Shown here: positions 7,496-15,395 of the stretch, one piece after another
How the letters are laid out: every line of letters starts with the position of its first letter
How positions within the stretch are numbered: position 1 is the first letter of the stretch
Assembly: GCA_964604155.1 (NCBI GenBank)
Contig: CAZRXY010000091.1
Coordinates: forward strand, 1 to 22,589
Direction of reading: 5' to 3'
Source: Stygibacter sp964604155
GTDB lineage: Bacteria > Cloacimonadota > Cloacimonadia > Cloacimonadales > TCS61
DNA: 22,589 nt
Made by a program: the position numbers and the translations under genes
Notes under the pieces: generated by a model
Told to the model about the DNA's origin: nothing
Database searches by the model: none
What the model saw: only the letters and a program-made list of their open reading frames with translations

Positions 7496-8727
7496 TGAGT
7501 ACAAATTTGATGGGTTCATTAGCGGCATTAGCCAATTTGAAGCAACTGAATCGCGATGAGATTGAAAAGATCATTCAGGAGAGCATCTATGCAGCGGTAG
7601 CCAAGAAATTGACATCTGAAAATGATTTAGAGATAATCACGGATTTTTCTAGTGGAGCGATCGAGATCAGATTTGTAAAAATAGTGGTAGAGCGGGACAT
7701 GGGTTTGGGTGAGATCAGCCTGGAAGATGCTCAAATGCGGAATTCGCATTTGGAACTGGGAGACAAGCTTGCCACCAAACTTGGTTTATCAGATTTTGAG
7801 CCTAAGATGATAAAAACCATACGCAGATCTATACTTGAGAGGATAAAATCTTTGGAAGAGGACAGGATCCGGGGAGATTTTGAGAGACAAAAAAATCAGA
7901 TCGTGATGGGTAGAGTAACGAAATCAGATTATAATGGCTATACGGTGGATATTGGATATGCTGAGGCATTACTGCCGCCTGATGAACAGATAGAAGACGA
8001 ATACTATAAGCCAAATGACACTTTACGTGCTTTTGTGATAGATATTCGCAAGCGTAAAACGGATTCGATGATCATCCTTTCCCGCACCTGTCCGGAATTT
8101 GTGATGAAATTGTTTGAAATGGAAATTCCCGAATTAGCCAATGGCGATATGGTGATAAAAAAGATAGTCCGGGAGCCCGGGATAAAAACAAAAGTAGCAG
8201 TGGAAGCCGTTAATAAAGAAGTGGATCCCACGGCGGCCTGCCTGGGTCCTAAAGGGATGCGGCTGGCTACTATTCGCAAAGAGCTCAATGATGAGCAGGT
8301 GGATATAGTGATCTGGGATGAATCACCGGAGCAATTAGTAGCCAATGCTATTGGGACAGATTTAGTTGAACGGGTATATCTGGCAGACAGGGGCAAATTT
8401 GCGCGTGTTATAGTGGATGCAGCCAATAAAAATCAGGCAATTGGTAAAAAGGGTAAAAATGTAAAACTTGCAGCTAAATTGACGGAATATAAACTTGATT
8501 TATTTACAGAGTCAGAATTTGAGGATAAGATAGCTGAGGAGCGTAGAGTCACCAGCCATATCAGCTATCTGGATGGAGTAACAGCCAAGCTGGCAGAGAT
8601 ACTGAAGCGTTATGGCTATACATCAGTGCAGGACATCTATGAAGCCAGTGTGGATGAGCTGTGTAATCTGGAAGGGCTTGGCAAGAAAACAGCCCAGAAA
8701 TTAAAGGAGTCGGCAGAGTTTTTCTAA
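7495..8727 (+). CDS. nusA: Transcription termination/antitermination protein NusA
   Basis: NusA binds RNA polymerase and nascent RNA and modulates pausing, termination and antitermination. The 410 residues run in family order: N-terminal polymerase-binding domain (~1-130), S1 domain (~137-203, GRVTKSDYNGYTVDIGYAEALLPP), KH1 (~205-275) and KH2 (~280-345, with AIGKKGKNVKLAAKL). A short C-terminal helix-hairpin-helix follows (TSVQDIYEASVDELCNLEGLG region) in place of the acidic repeats of E. coli NusA. The length fits the roughly 400-residue form seen in FCB bacteria. The ATG at 7495 is chosen over the GTG at 7492 because AAGGAG (7484-7489) then has a 5-base spacer. It overlaps both neighbours by one base. 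Confidence 0.96.
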   Translation: MSTNLMGSLAALANLKQLNRDEIEKIIQESIYAAVAKKLTSENDLEIITDFSSGAIEIRFVKIVVERDMGLGEISLEDAQMRNSHLELGDKLATKLGLSDFEPKMIKTIRRSILERIKSLEEDRIRGDFERQKNQIVMGRVTKSDYNGYTVDIGYAEALLPPDEQIEDEYYKPNDTLRAFVIDIRKRKTDSMIILSRTCPEFVMKLFEMEIPELANGDMVIKKIVREPGIKTKVAVEAVNKEVDPTAACLGPKGMRLATIRKELNDEQVDIVIWDESPEQLVANAIGTDLVERVYLADRGKFARVIVDAANKNQAIGKKGKNVKLAAKLTEYKLDLFTESEFEDKIAEERRVTSHISYLDGVTAKLAEILKRYGYTSVQDIYEASVDELCNLEGLGKKTAQKLKESAEFF

Positions 8728-8963
8728 TGCCAAACAAAGCATCATCTGCTGGTCACATACCGGAGCGAACGTGTGTGATTTGTCGCTGCAAAACCAGGCA
8801 GACAGATTTAATGAGATTTGTGCTGCTAAATGACAGGTATGTGATAGATATGCAGAGAAAATTGCCAGGTAGAGGATATTACTGTTGCCAAAAAGAAGCA
8901 TGTCTGGAGAAATTGGATCGATGGGTACACCGGAATATGAAAAAGAGACGGAAGCAGGTATAG
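8727..8963 (+). CDS. ylxR: YlxR family RNA-binding protein (DUF448)
   Basis: This 78-residue protein carries the two YlxR signatures: PERTCVICRCK near residue 12, the family's R-x-C-V/I-x-C segment, and LPGRGYYCCQKEACLEK near residue 46. YlxR is a small nucleoid- or RNA-associated protein almost always found between nusA and infB. Its exact cellular role is still debated. The start codon ATG shares its A with the nusA stop TAA. There is no independent strong ribosome-binding site, so it probably depends on coupled translation from nusA. The basic C terminus (RNMKKRRKQV) is encoded in the stretch that overlaps the next gene. Confidence 0.93.
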   Translation: MPNKASSAGHIPERTCVICRCKTRQTDLMRFVLLNDRYVIDMQRKLPGRGYYCCQKEACLEKLDRWVHRNMKKRRKQV

Positions 8964-9280
8964 AGAGCCTGTTGCAGCTTTGCCAGAAAGCTGGAAAGCT
9001 GGTTATAGGCAGCGATGCCACTTTGCGTTTATTGCCTCGCAATAAGATTGAGCTGGTGATTTATAGTGCAGACCTGGCGGAGAACACGCGACAGAAATTA
9101 TTGATAAAGTGTACTGAGAATGGAGTTGCGGCACACAGTTTTGGCAGCAAGGACAGCTTAGGGAAGTTATTTAATCGGCGAGGTACTGGCATTTTAGCGG
9201 TACAGGACCGTAATTTTGCCCAAGGGATAAGGAAGAAATTGGAAGCAAGAAAAATTAGTAAAGCAAACTGGGAGGTTTGA
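8921..9280 (+). CDS. ylxQ: L7Ae/YlxQ-like ribosomal-associated RNA-binding protein
   Basis: This 119-residue protein has the L7Ae/L30e/S12e/Gadd45 fold that binds kink-turn-type RNA. Its opening segment, SLLQLCQKAGKLVIGSDATL, is typical. Next comes the strand-helix pattern with LVIYSADLAENTRQKL, and then the C-terminal signature LGKLFNRRGTGILAV. Family proteins normally begin a few residues before LLxLxxKAGK, so the ATG at 8921 is preferred (GGAGA at 8905-8909, a somewhat long 11-base spacer). ATG at 8900 and TTG at 8885 are alternatives. Whichever start is used, the gene overlaps ylxR by at least 43 bp in another frame, unusually long for this operon. Its stop overlaps the infB start by one base. 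Confidence 0.88.
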   Translation: MGTPEYEKETEAGIESLLQLCQKAGKLVIGSDATLRLLPRNKIELVIYSADLAENTRQKLLIKCTENGVAAHSFGSKDSLGKLFNRRGTGILAVQDRNFAQGIRKKLEARKISKANWEV

Positions 9281-12180
9281 TGGCAATCAGGGTACGCGAA
9301 TTAGCAAAAGAATTCAAGATTTCATCATCTGCCTTGATGAAACACCTCAAGGATATGGGTGAGGACATAAAAAGCCCGATGAGCAAAATCGAAGATGATA
9401 TTGAAATCAAAATAAGGGCAAGATTTAATGCGGAAAAGGCAGCAGTTCGCCAGCGCGAGCTCGATCGCCGCAATTACCAGCAGAAAGTGGTGCAAACGCG
9501 GAAGCAAGAGAGCATCGTGCAACTAAAATCAAAGCCGCAGAAGCCAGCTTTTGAAAAGCCGGTGGAACATCCCAAAAAATGGACTGAGCATACCCCCAAA
9601 AAGGAACCTGCAGCCTTAAAACCGGCAGTTACCCAGGAAACCCATCCAGAAGAAAAGCCACAGAAGCCAGCAACTGCTCCTCCCCAGCAACAGCAGCATC
9701 AACCGCATCAACCGCAGCAGCAGCAACGGCAGCCACAGCAGCCGCAACAATCACAACAGCAATCTGCTACTCAGCAAAGGCAAAGACCTCCCCGCCGCAC
9801 TGGCTCCACAGCACCAGAACGCACTACACCGCAACGCAGCAAAGATACTGATAGTAGAGCAGGAGATAATCGAGCAGTAGATAGCAGACCAAGAGATAAC
9901 AGACCCAGCTATAACAAACCTGCAGGCGGCAGACCCGGCGGTGGCGGTGGTGGTGGCGGCAGAACTTCACAGAGTCAGAATTATGGCAGAGGTGTGGACA
10001 GCAGGCAAGGAGACAATCGCAGTGGGCAGCAGCAAAGAAAACCTGCTGGTGGGAGACCTGATAGCAGGCCATATCAGGGGCGTCCTGCAGATAAAGGTAC
10101 CTCAGATAATAGAAAACCTTTCACGCCCGGCAGAGATAGAGGCAGGAAGCCGGGTGCTGATATAAAGATCACGCCTTTTGAGAAGTCTGTTGAGATAGTT
10201 AAAACTGATAGAGATCTTCTTAAAAAGGAGCCCAAAAAGAAAAAAGAGGATTTTGGGCAAAAAGACAAGCATATTCAGGCAAAGATAAAAAACTTCAAAA
10301 AAGGTGCTCGGAAGAAAAAACTTGCTCCCACAGAAATTGAAGAATCTGCAATTAATAAAAACATAAAAAAAACACTTGCCTCCACACCACGTAAGAAGCG
10401 TTATAAGAAAGATGATAAATCACAGCAGACCATAGACACACGTCTCACTATCAATGAATTTACCTCTGTTTCGGAATTATCAAAATTGATGGAAGTTAAA
10501 TCCAGCGAGATTATCGGCAAATTTTTTATGATGGGAAAAATGGTTACTATTAATCAGCGACTTGACAAGGAATCTTTGGAACTGATCTGTTCTGAATTTG
10601 ACAGGGAAGCTGTTTTTGCCCAGGAATATGGCACCGAGATACTCCAGGAAGACGATCATGAAAGGGAACAGCAGGAGATGGTTTCCAGGCCACCAATTGT
10701 AACCATTATGGGACATGTGGATCATGGAAAGACGGCTATCCTGGATCATATCCGGAGCACAAACGTGATAGCGGGGGAATCCGGTGGAATCACTCAGCAT
10801 ATTGGAGCATATCAGGTAGTATATAATGGGCACAAAATCACTTTTCTGGATACACCGGGTCATGAGGCGTTCACAGCAATGCGGGCACGTGGGGCAGATG
10901 TCACGGATATCGCAATTATCGTGGTTTCAGCAAGTGAGAGCGTGAAATTGCAGACTGTAGAGGCAATAGACCATGCCCGAGCAGCCGGAGTGACAATTAT
11001 TGTAGCAATAAATAAAATTGATCTTCCTGATGCCAATATAGACCGCACTATTAACGATTTGATGAAGCAGAATCTACTACTGGAAAATTATGGTGGTGAA
11101 GTATTATGGGTAACCTGTTCTGCAAAAACCGGAGAAGGAATAGATGATTTACTGGAATCTATTATCCTTGCTTCTGAAATGCAGGAAATCACAGTTCCAG
11201 CCAAAGTCAAAGGCAAAGGCGTTGTCATAGAATCTCGTAAAGATGCCCGAATGGGTACTATGGCTACGGTCTTATTGCAGGAAGGCAAATTGAAGAAAAG
11301 CGATTATATTGTCTGCGGTGCCACCTATGGAAAAATCAGAAAAATTGAAGATGAACGAAATAATGAGTTGAAAAAGATAGGTCCTTCAGACGTGGGAGTG
11401 ATATTTGGTTTAAATGATGTTCCCAAAGCTGGGGATATTATCAATTTTGTAAATAATGAAAAAACTGCACGTCAGATATCCACGGAGAGGAAGCTGATTC
11501 GTCAGGAACGTGAGAACTATCTACAGAAAACCAATTTAGATAATTTATTCCAGAGGATTAAAGATGCTGAGATGGCTGAGATCAAGATAATTGTGAAAGC
11601 AGATACGGATGGTTCTGTGGAAGCTTTGAGTGATAGCTTTATGAAGTTATCCAATGAGGAAGTATCTTTGAACATCATCCGCAAAGCAGTGGGTGGAATA
11701 AATGATGCTGATGTCAGCCTGGCTTCCGCATCTGATGCTATTATCATAGGATTTCACGTTCGAGCCTCGAACACAGCCCGTAAACTTGCTGATGATGAAC
11801 ACGTGGAAATTAAAATATATCAGATCATCTATGAGGCAATAGAAGATATCCAGAAAGCAATGGTGGGTATGATGGCACCTGTGATGAAGGAGCAATTCCT
11901 GGGGCATGCGGTAGTAAGAGAAGTATTTAAGATCAAAAAAGTGGGTCAGATTGCCGGCTGTCGTGTGGAAAAGGGTGCTATCACAAAAGATGCGTTATTA
12001 AGATTATTCCGCAATGATATAATGGTTCATGAAGGATCAGTATCTTCACTGAAGCATTATGCAGAAGATGTAAAAGAGGTCAAGGCAGGTTCAGAATGTG
12101 GCATTGGTATAGAGCAATTCAATGACATCAAGGAAGGAGACGTGATAGAAGCCTACCAGATGATAGAGGTGGCGCGTTAA
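9280..12180 (+). CDS. infB: Translation initiation factor IF-2
   Basis: IF-2 is the GTPase that places initiator fMet-tRNA on the 30S subunit and promotes subunit joining. The 966 residues contain an N-terminal IF2_N module (1-50, IRVRELAKEFKISSSALMKHL), then a disordered linker (~75-370), and a second IF2_N-like module (~388-440, FTSVSELSKLMEVKSSEIIG). The G domain has GHVDHGKT (478-485), the switch phrase GGITQHIGAYQV, DTPGHE (from 524), NKID (578-581) and SAK, and is followed by domains II-IV. The linker is extreme in composition: a Gln/Pro/His tract, Asp-Ser/Asn-Arg pentads, eight consecutive glycines and a Lys-rich end. The ATG at 9280 is used rather than the TTG at 9277, with GGAGG at 9271-9275. 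It overlaps ylxQ by one base; rbfA follows after 34 bp. Confidence 0.97.
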   Translation: MAIRVRELAKEFKISSSALMKHLKDMGEDIKSPMSKIEDDIEIKIRARFNAEKAAVRQRELDRRNYQQKVVQTRKQESIVQLKSKPQKPAFEKPVEHPKKWTEHTPKKEPAALKPAVTQETHPEEKPQKPATAPPQQQQHQPHQPQQQQRQPQQPQQSQQQSATQQRQRPPRRTGSTAPERTTPQRSKDTDSRAGDNRAVDSRPRDNRPSYNKPAGGRPGGGGGGGGRTSQSQNYGRGVDSRQGDNRSGQQQRKPAGGRPDSRPYQGRPADKGTSDNRKPFTPGRDRGRKPGADIKITPFEKSVEIVKTDRDLLKKEPKKKKEDFGQKDKHIQAKIKNFKKGARKKKLAPTEIEESAINKNIKKTLASTPRKKRYKKDDKSQQTIDTRLTINEFTSVSELSKLMEVKSSEIIGKFFMMGKMVTINQRLDKESLELICSEFDREAVFAQEYGTEILQEDDHEREQQEMVSRPPIVTIMGHVDHGKTAILDHIRSTNVIAGESGGITQHIGAYQVVYNGHKITFLDTPGHEAFTAMRARGADVTDIAIIVVSASESVKLQTVEAIDHARAAGVTIIVAINKIDLPDANIDRTINDLMKQNLLLENYGGEVLWVTCSAKTGEGIDDLLESIILASEMQEITVPAKVKGKGVVIESRKDARMGTMATVLLQEGKLKKSDYIVCGATYGKIRKIEDERNNELKKIGPSDVGVIFGLNDVPKAGDIINFVNNEKTARQISTERKLIRQERENYLQKTNLDNLFQRIKDAEMAEIKIIVKADTDGSVEALSDSFMKLSNEEVSLNIIRKAVGGINDADVSLASASDAIIIGFHVRASNTARKLADDEHVEIKIYQIIYEAIEDIQKAMVGMMAPVMKEQFLGHAVVREVFKIKKVGQIAGCRVEKGAITKDALLRLFRNDIMVHEGSVSSLKHYAEDVKEVKAGSECGIGIEQFNDIKEGDVIEAYQMIEVAR
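9685..9783 (+). repeat. CAG/CAA-rich low-complexity tract inside infB (polyglutamine/proline/histidine linker)
   Basis: From residue 136 of IF-2 the codons are dominated by CAG and CAA, broken by CCG, CCA and CAT, giving runs of three or four glutamines separated by Pro or His. Mixed CAG/CAA use shows that the amino-acid composition, not a pure DNA repeat, is kept. The length probably varies between strains. Confidence 0.8.
9850..9960 (+). repeat. Pentapeptide D-(S/N)-R-x-x repeats and polyglycine run inside infB
   Basis: Starting at residue 191 the linker reads as exact 5-residue units DSRAG, DNRAV, DSRPR, DNRPS, then a degenerate YNKPA, with Ser and Asn alternating. After it comes a run of eight glycine codons (9937-9960). 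Further scattered DSR/DNR units continue to about 10110. The composition resembles RGG/SR-like disordered RNA-binding linkers. Confidence 0.75.
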
Positions 12181-12214
12181 TATTATATTTTAAGCCAAAA
12201 CCGCGGGAGGTAAT

Positions 12215-12598
12215 ATGCCCTCAATACGAATTCAGCGCTTTGAGAAGGAGCTTTTGAAGCTGATCTCTAAAGTAGTATCATTTAAACTTGGAAATAAAGA
12301 CCTTGATTGGGTAAGCATAAGCAGGGTGAAATTATCTCCAGACCTATCTTATGCCAAAATTTATTTCACCCACATGAGTGATAAGCCCCACGAAAAAGTG
12401 AAGCAATCTCTCACCAGATGTTCTGGAATAATCAAGCAGGAGATAGCCTCTGCCAAGATGATGCGGATAATTCCTGAGATCACGTTTTACTATGATGACC
12501 TGGAAGAGAAAGCGGATCATCTGGAGGATATTTTCCGCAAAATCCATCAGGAAAAGGAAATCAGCCCGGAATTGGAAACTACAGATGAATCTGAATAG
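12215..12598 (+). CDS. rbfA: Ribosome-binding factor A
   Basis: This 127-residue KH-like protein binds the 30S subunit and takes part in late 16S rRNA maturation. The family pattern is visible: an N-terminal helix RIQRFEKELLKLISKVV, strands with VSISRVKLSPDLSYAKIYFTH, a helix ending in IIKQEIASAKMMRIIPEITFYYDD, and a C-terminal acidic tail. The signature ..I..RV.LSPDL..A.I.. is clear. GGGAGG (12204-12209) stands just before ATG 12215. It is the only gene in this operon besides rimP with both its own strong ribosome-binding site and a real gap (34 bp) to its predecessor. It overlaps nrnA by 14 bp. Confidence 0.94.
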   Translation: MPSIRIQRFEKELLKLISKVVSFKLGNKDLDWVSISRVKLSPDLSYAKIYFTHMSDKPHEKVKQSLTRCSGIIKQEIASAKMMRIIPEITFYYDDLEEKADHLEDIFRKIHQEKEISPELETTDESE

Positions 12599-13577
12599 TC
12601 CTGCTCAACTAAAAACCACTTTACCTGCTCTCTGCCACCAGCCTGGTAATATTGCCATATTAACGCACTCAAATCCTGATGGAGATGGACTGGCAACTGC
12701 TCTTGCCCTTAGAGTCATCCTCAAACAGGCTGGATACAAAAGCGATATCGTGTTAGAAGAAATTGCTCCCGATTTCCTTGATTTTCTTTATGCCAAAGAA
12801 AACACTTTCGTCTTAGATGAGAACATGGATTATCAAATTCTCATACTGGTAGATTGTCATGAACCGGAAAGAACCGGTAAGTGCTCCATTTTGGCAGATA
12901 AAGCCAATCAACTGATTGCCATTGACCATCATGAACCCCAAAATCTTAATAGAAGCTGGTATTATTATATTGAACCGAAGCAGGTTTCTGCGGGTGTCAT
13001 GATTTATCAAACTTTCAAACATGAAATCTCAAGACTTGATATCTCAACCAGACGCTATGTTACAGATTGCCTTTTTACTACAATTTTGAATGATACTGAT
13101 GGTTTTATGAATAATAATACAGATGCTGAAGTTTTCAGGATATGTTCGGAACTCACCAAATTGGGCACCAAACCCAGTGAAGTAATGGAGAAATTTCTTC
13201 TAAGTAATTCACCTGCAAAATTAAAATTTGCCGGCGAGACGCTAAGCAATATTCGGCTTTTTGATGAAGGCAGGATACTCTTTATGCATTCGACGATCGA
13301 GCAGCTTAAGCAAAATGGTCTCTCACAGGAGGCTACTAACAAGCTCACGCGATGGGTCAAGGGAGCCACCGGCGTACAGGTCTTTATCTATGCCCGTGAA
13401 TTGCGGGATAACAGCTATCGGCTGAGCCTGCGTTCCAGTTCAGTTAATTGCAATAAAATCTGCAGAACTTTTGACGGTGGTGGGCATAATTCGGCTGCTG
13501 GCTGCGTGATTGATGCTCCTTTAGGTAGTATGATTGACTCCATTTTAGCCGAGGTGCAAAAATACCTAAATGAATAA
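12585..13577 (+). CDS. nrnA: DHH/DHHA1 phosphoesterase, NrnA-like nanoRNase / pAp phosphatase
   Basis: This 330-residue protein belongs to the DHH phosphoesterase family, whose NrnA members degrade very short RNA oligonucleotides and dephosphorylate 3'-phosphoadenosine 5'-phosphate. All metal-binding motifs are visible: H28-S-N-P-D32-G-D34 (motif I), VD90CHE (motif II), the DHH triad at 114-116 (motif III) and ND170TDG (motif IV). The C-terminal DHHA1 domain carries GGGH (298-301) followed by NSAAG. The ATG at 12585 is chosen because the family begins just before the AILTHSNPDGD segment; the frame is open back to 12492, but those codons are in the rbfA shadow. It overlaps rbfA by 14 bp and truB by 8 bp. 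The rbfA-nrnA-truB order is common in bacteria. Confidence 0.92.
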   Translation: MNLNSPAQLKTTLPALCHQPGNIAILTHSNPDGDGLATALALRVILKQAGYKSDIVLEEIAPDFLDFLYAKENTFVLDENMDYQILILVDCHEPERTGKCSILADKANQLIAIDHHEPQNLNRSWYYYIEPKQVSAGVMIYQTFKHEISRLDISTRRYVTDCLFTTILNDTDGFMNNNTDAEVFRICSELTKLGTKPSEVMEKFLLSNSPAKLKFAGETLSNIRLFDEGRILFMHSTIEQLKQNGLSQEATNKLTRWVKGATGVQVFIYARELRDNSYRLSLRSSSVNCNKICRTFDGGGHNSAAGCVIDAPLGSMIDSILAEVQKYLNE

Positions 13578-14445
13578 ATGCGGTTTTCTGCTGATTGATA
13601 AACCTGCGGGGATCACTTCATTTCAAGTAGTCTCACAGCTCAGAAAAATCACTGCTATAAAAAAAATCGGGCATACTGGTACTCTTGATCCCTTCGCTAC
13701 GGGGCTTTTACCTATATGTCTTGGTTCTGTCACCCGTCTGGCAGATTATATCTCTTCCGTTCACAAAACTTATGAAGCACAGATAAAATTTGGCGTGAGG
13801 ACCGATACGGGAGATATCACCGGCAAAATCACAGAATCGCGAATCTGCAAAGAATTTACGACAGAGAGATTAAATTTCGCCATAGGAGAAATAAAAAAAA
13901 TCACTACTCAGTCACCTCCCCCCTATTCTGCCGTGAAGCTGAATGGAAAACGAGCATATCAATTGGCACGAGCGGGAAAGGAGGTTATTACAAAAGCCAG
14001 ACCGGTAAAAATTCTTGAATTTATTGTTATTGAATACAAAGATGAAATACTTACCTACAGGACAACCGTAACAAAAGGCACATATATCCGTACTTTGAGT
14101 GAGACCTTTGCGGAATTTCTGGACTGCGTGGCAACTACAATAGCTCTTAGAAGACTGGAAATTGATAATATCTCAGTGAATACTGCCATCAAGCTGGAAG
14201 ATATAAATACCGGTAACTGGCAGCAATTCTTACACTCGCCCAAAGACATTCTCAGCCTGCCGCAACTCAGACTCTGTTCGGAAGATAGTGAGCACTTTGT
14301 TCATGGCAGAATGATACCTGTAAAAGAACTTGATGCAGAGGAGTTTCTGGTTTTAGATGACGCATCAGACCTTGCGCTTGGAATCGCAAAAATTATATCA
14401 GGCAACCTGCTGAAGCCTGAAATTGTGCTTAATTGCCGGAATTGA
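13570..14445 (+). CDS. truB: tRNA pseudouridine(55) synthase TruB
   Basis: TruB converts U55 in the T-loop of tRNAs to pseudouridine. The 291 residues show the opening LLIDKPAGITSFQVV, the catalytic motif GHTGTLDPFATGLLP with the nucleophile D40, the phrase PPPYSAVKLNGKRAYQLAR (substrate tRNA binding) and KGTYIRTLSETFAEFL. The C-terminal region is a divergent short PUA-like domain. The ATG at 13570 overlaps the nrnA stop by 8 bp. No strong ribosome-binding site is visible, so translational coupling is likely. Confidence 0.95.
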   Translation: MNKCGFLLIDKPAGITSFQVVSQLRKITAIKKIGHTGTLDPFATGLLPICLGSVTRLADYISSVHKTYEAQIKFGVRTDTGDITGKITESRICKEFTTERLNFAIGEIKKITTQSPPPYSAVKLNGKRAYQLARAGKEVITKARPVKILEFIVIEYKDEILTYRTTVTKGTYIRTLSETFAEFLDCVATTIALRRLEIDNISVNTAIKLEDINTGNWQQFLHSPKDILSLPQLRLCSEDSEHFVHGRMIPVKELDAEEFLVLDDASDLALGIAKIISGNLLKPEIVLNCRN

Positions 14446-14447
14446 TC

Positions 14448-15395
14448 ATGCCGTTTATACCTGATCATAATTGCGAATTTGATCACCCCTTTATCACAAT
14501 GGGTACTTTTGACGGAGTTCATCTGGGACATCAAAAACTGCTAAAAGAACTCATCAATCGGGCAAAAATTGCTGATAAACAGACTGTGGTGATCTCATAT
14601 TATCATCACCCACTTGAGACCATTTACAAAAACACCTTCCCGTATCTGCTCACCGAGACTAAAAACAGAGAAAAGATGCTGCTTAGTCTGGGAATAGATT
14701 GCCTGCTTTATCTTAATTTCACCCGCGATATCGCTGAAATGTCACCCGATGATTTCCTGAAAGAAGTCATATATAAAAAATTGCAACCTCAGGAAATCGT
14801 GGTCGGCTATGATACTCATTTTGGAAAAAATCGCAGCGGTGATTTTGAATTTCTCAGGAAACACCAAAACCGTTATGGCTACGTAGTAGATATGGTGGAG
14901 CCCTACCGCCTTAATGGCAAGATTGTAAGCAGTTCCTGGTGCCGTGAGTGCATTAGAGCGGGTGCCGTGGATACGGTGAAACAACTTCTGGGCCGGTCGT
15001 ATTCTCTGAGTGGCAAGGTGATCGTGGGACACAGGATTGGTCATCAGCTTGGCTTCCCCACCGCCAATCTTGCCTGGGAAGATTACAATAAACTATTGCC
15101 CAAAAATGGCATCTATCTCAGCAAAGTGAAGCTTAATGGCATCATACACTGGGGACTTACAAATATTGGCTACAGGCCTACGGTGATAGATAAAAGCGAT
15201 CTCACTGTGGAAACTCATATCCTCGATTTTGACAAAGATATTTATGGACAAAATATCACTATCACCTTTGAATACCGTATGCGGGATGAATATAAACTCC
15301 ATGACAGTCAGGAACTGGTAAATTACATTCAGGCAGACATCCTCGAGGCTCGTAAAATAATTGATGAAAAGGAAAATACTGATGTATTTTTGTAA
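14448..15395 (+). CDS. ribF: Bifunctional riboflavin kinase / FAD synthetase RibF
   Basis: RibF phosphorylates riboflavin to FMN and adenylylates FMN to FAD. The N-terminal nucleotidyltransferase domain (~1-185) has GTFDGVHLGH at 19-28, the HxGH-type ATP site. The C-terminal flavokinase domain (~190-305) has GxxxGFPTAN (PTAN at 204-207), the beta-barrel phrase NIGYRPTV and ETHILDFDKDIYGQ. The ATG at 14448 is two bases after the truB stop and is preferred to the TTG at 14433, which lies inside truB. At 315 residues it is of normal family length. The truB-ribF order is conserved in many bacteria. It overlaps radA by 14 bp. Confidence 0.95.
   Translation: MPFIPDHNCEFDHPFITMGTFDGVHLGHQKLLKELINRAKIADKQTVVISYYHHPLETIYKNTFPYLLTETKNREKMLLSLGIDCLLYLNFTRDIAEMSPDDFLKEVIYKKLQPQEIVVGYDTHFGKNRSGDFEFLRKHQNRYGYVVDMVEPYRLNGKIVSSSWCRECIRAGAVDTVKQLLGRSYSLSGKVIVGHRIGHQLGFPTANLAWEDYNKLLPKNGIYLSKVKLNGIIHWGLTNIGYRPTVIDKSDLTVETHILDFDKDIYGQNITITFEYRMRDEYKLHDSQELVNYIQADILEARKIIDEKENTDVFL

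Noticed and set aside
9824..10072. Minus-strand Cys/His/Leu-rich frame opposite the infB linker
   Set aside because: Its odd composition is the mirror of the CAG/CAA and Gly-rich sense codons, not an independent gene.
12492..12584. N-terminal extension of NrnA upstream of the ATG at 12585
   Set aside because: Those codons are the shadow of rbfA, read as a Lys/Arg/Trp-rich string unlike any DHH protein N terminus.
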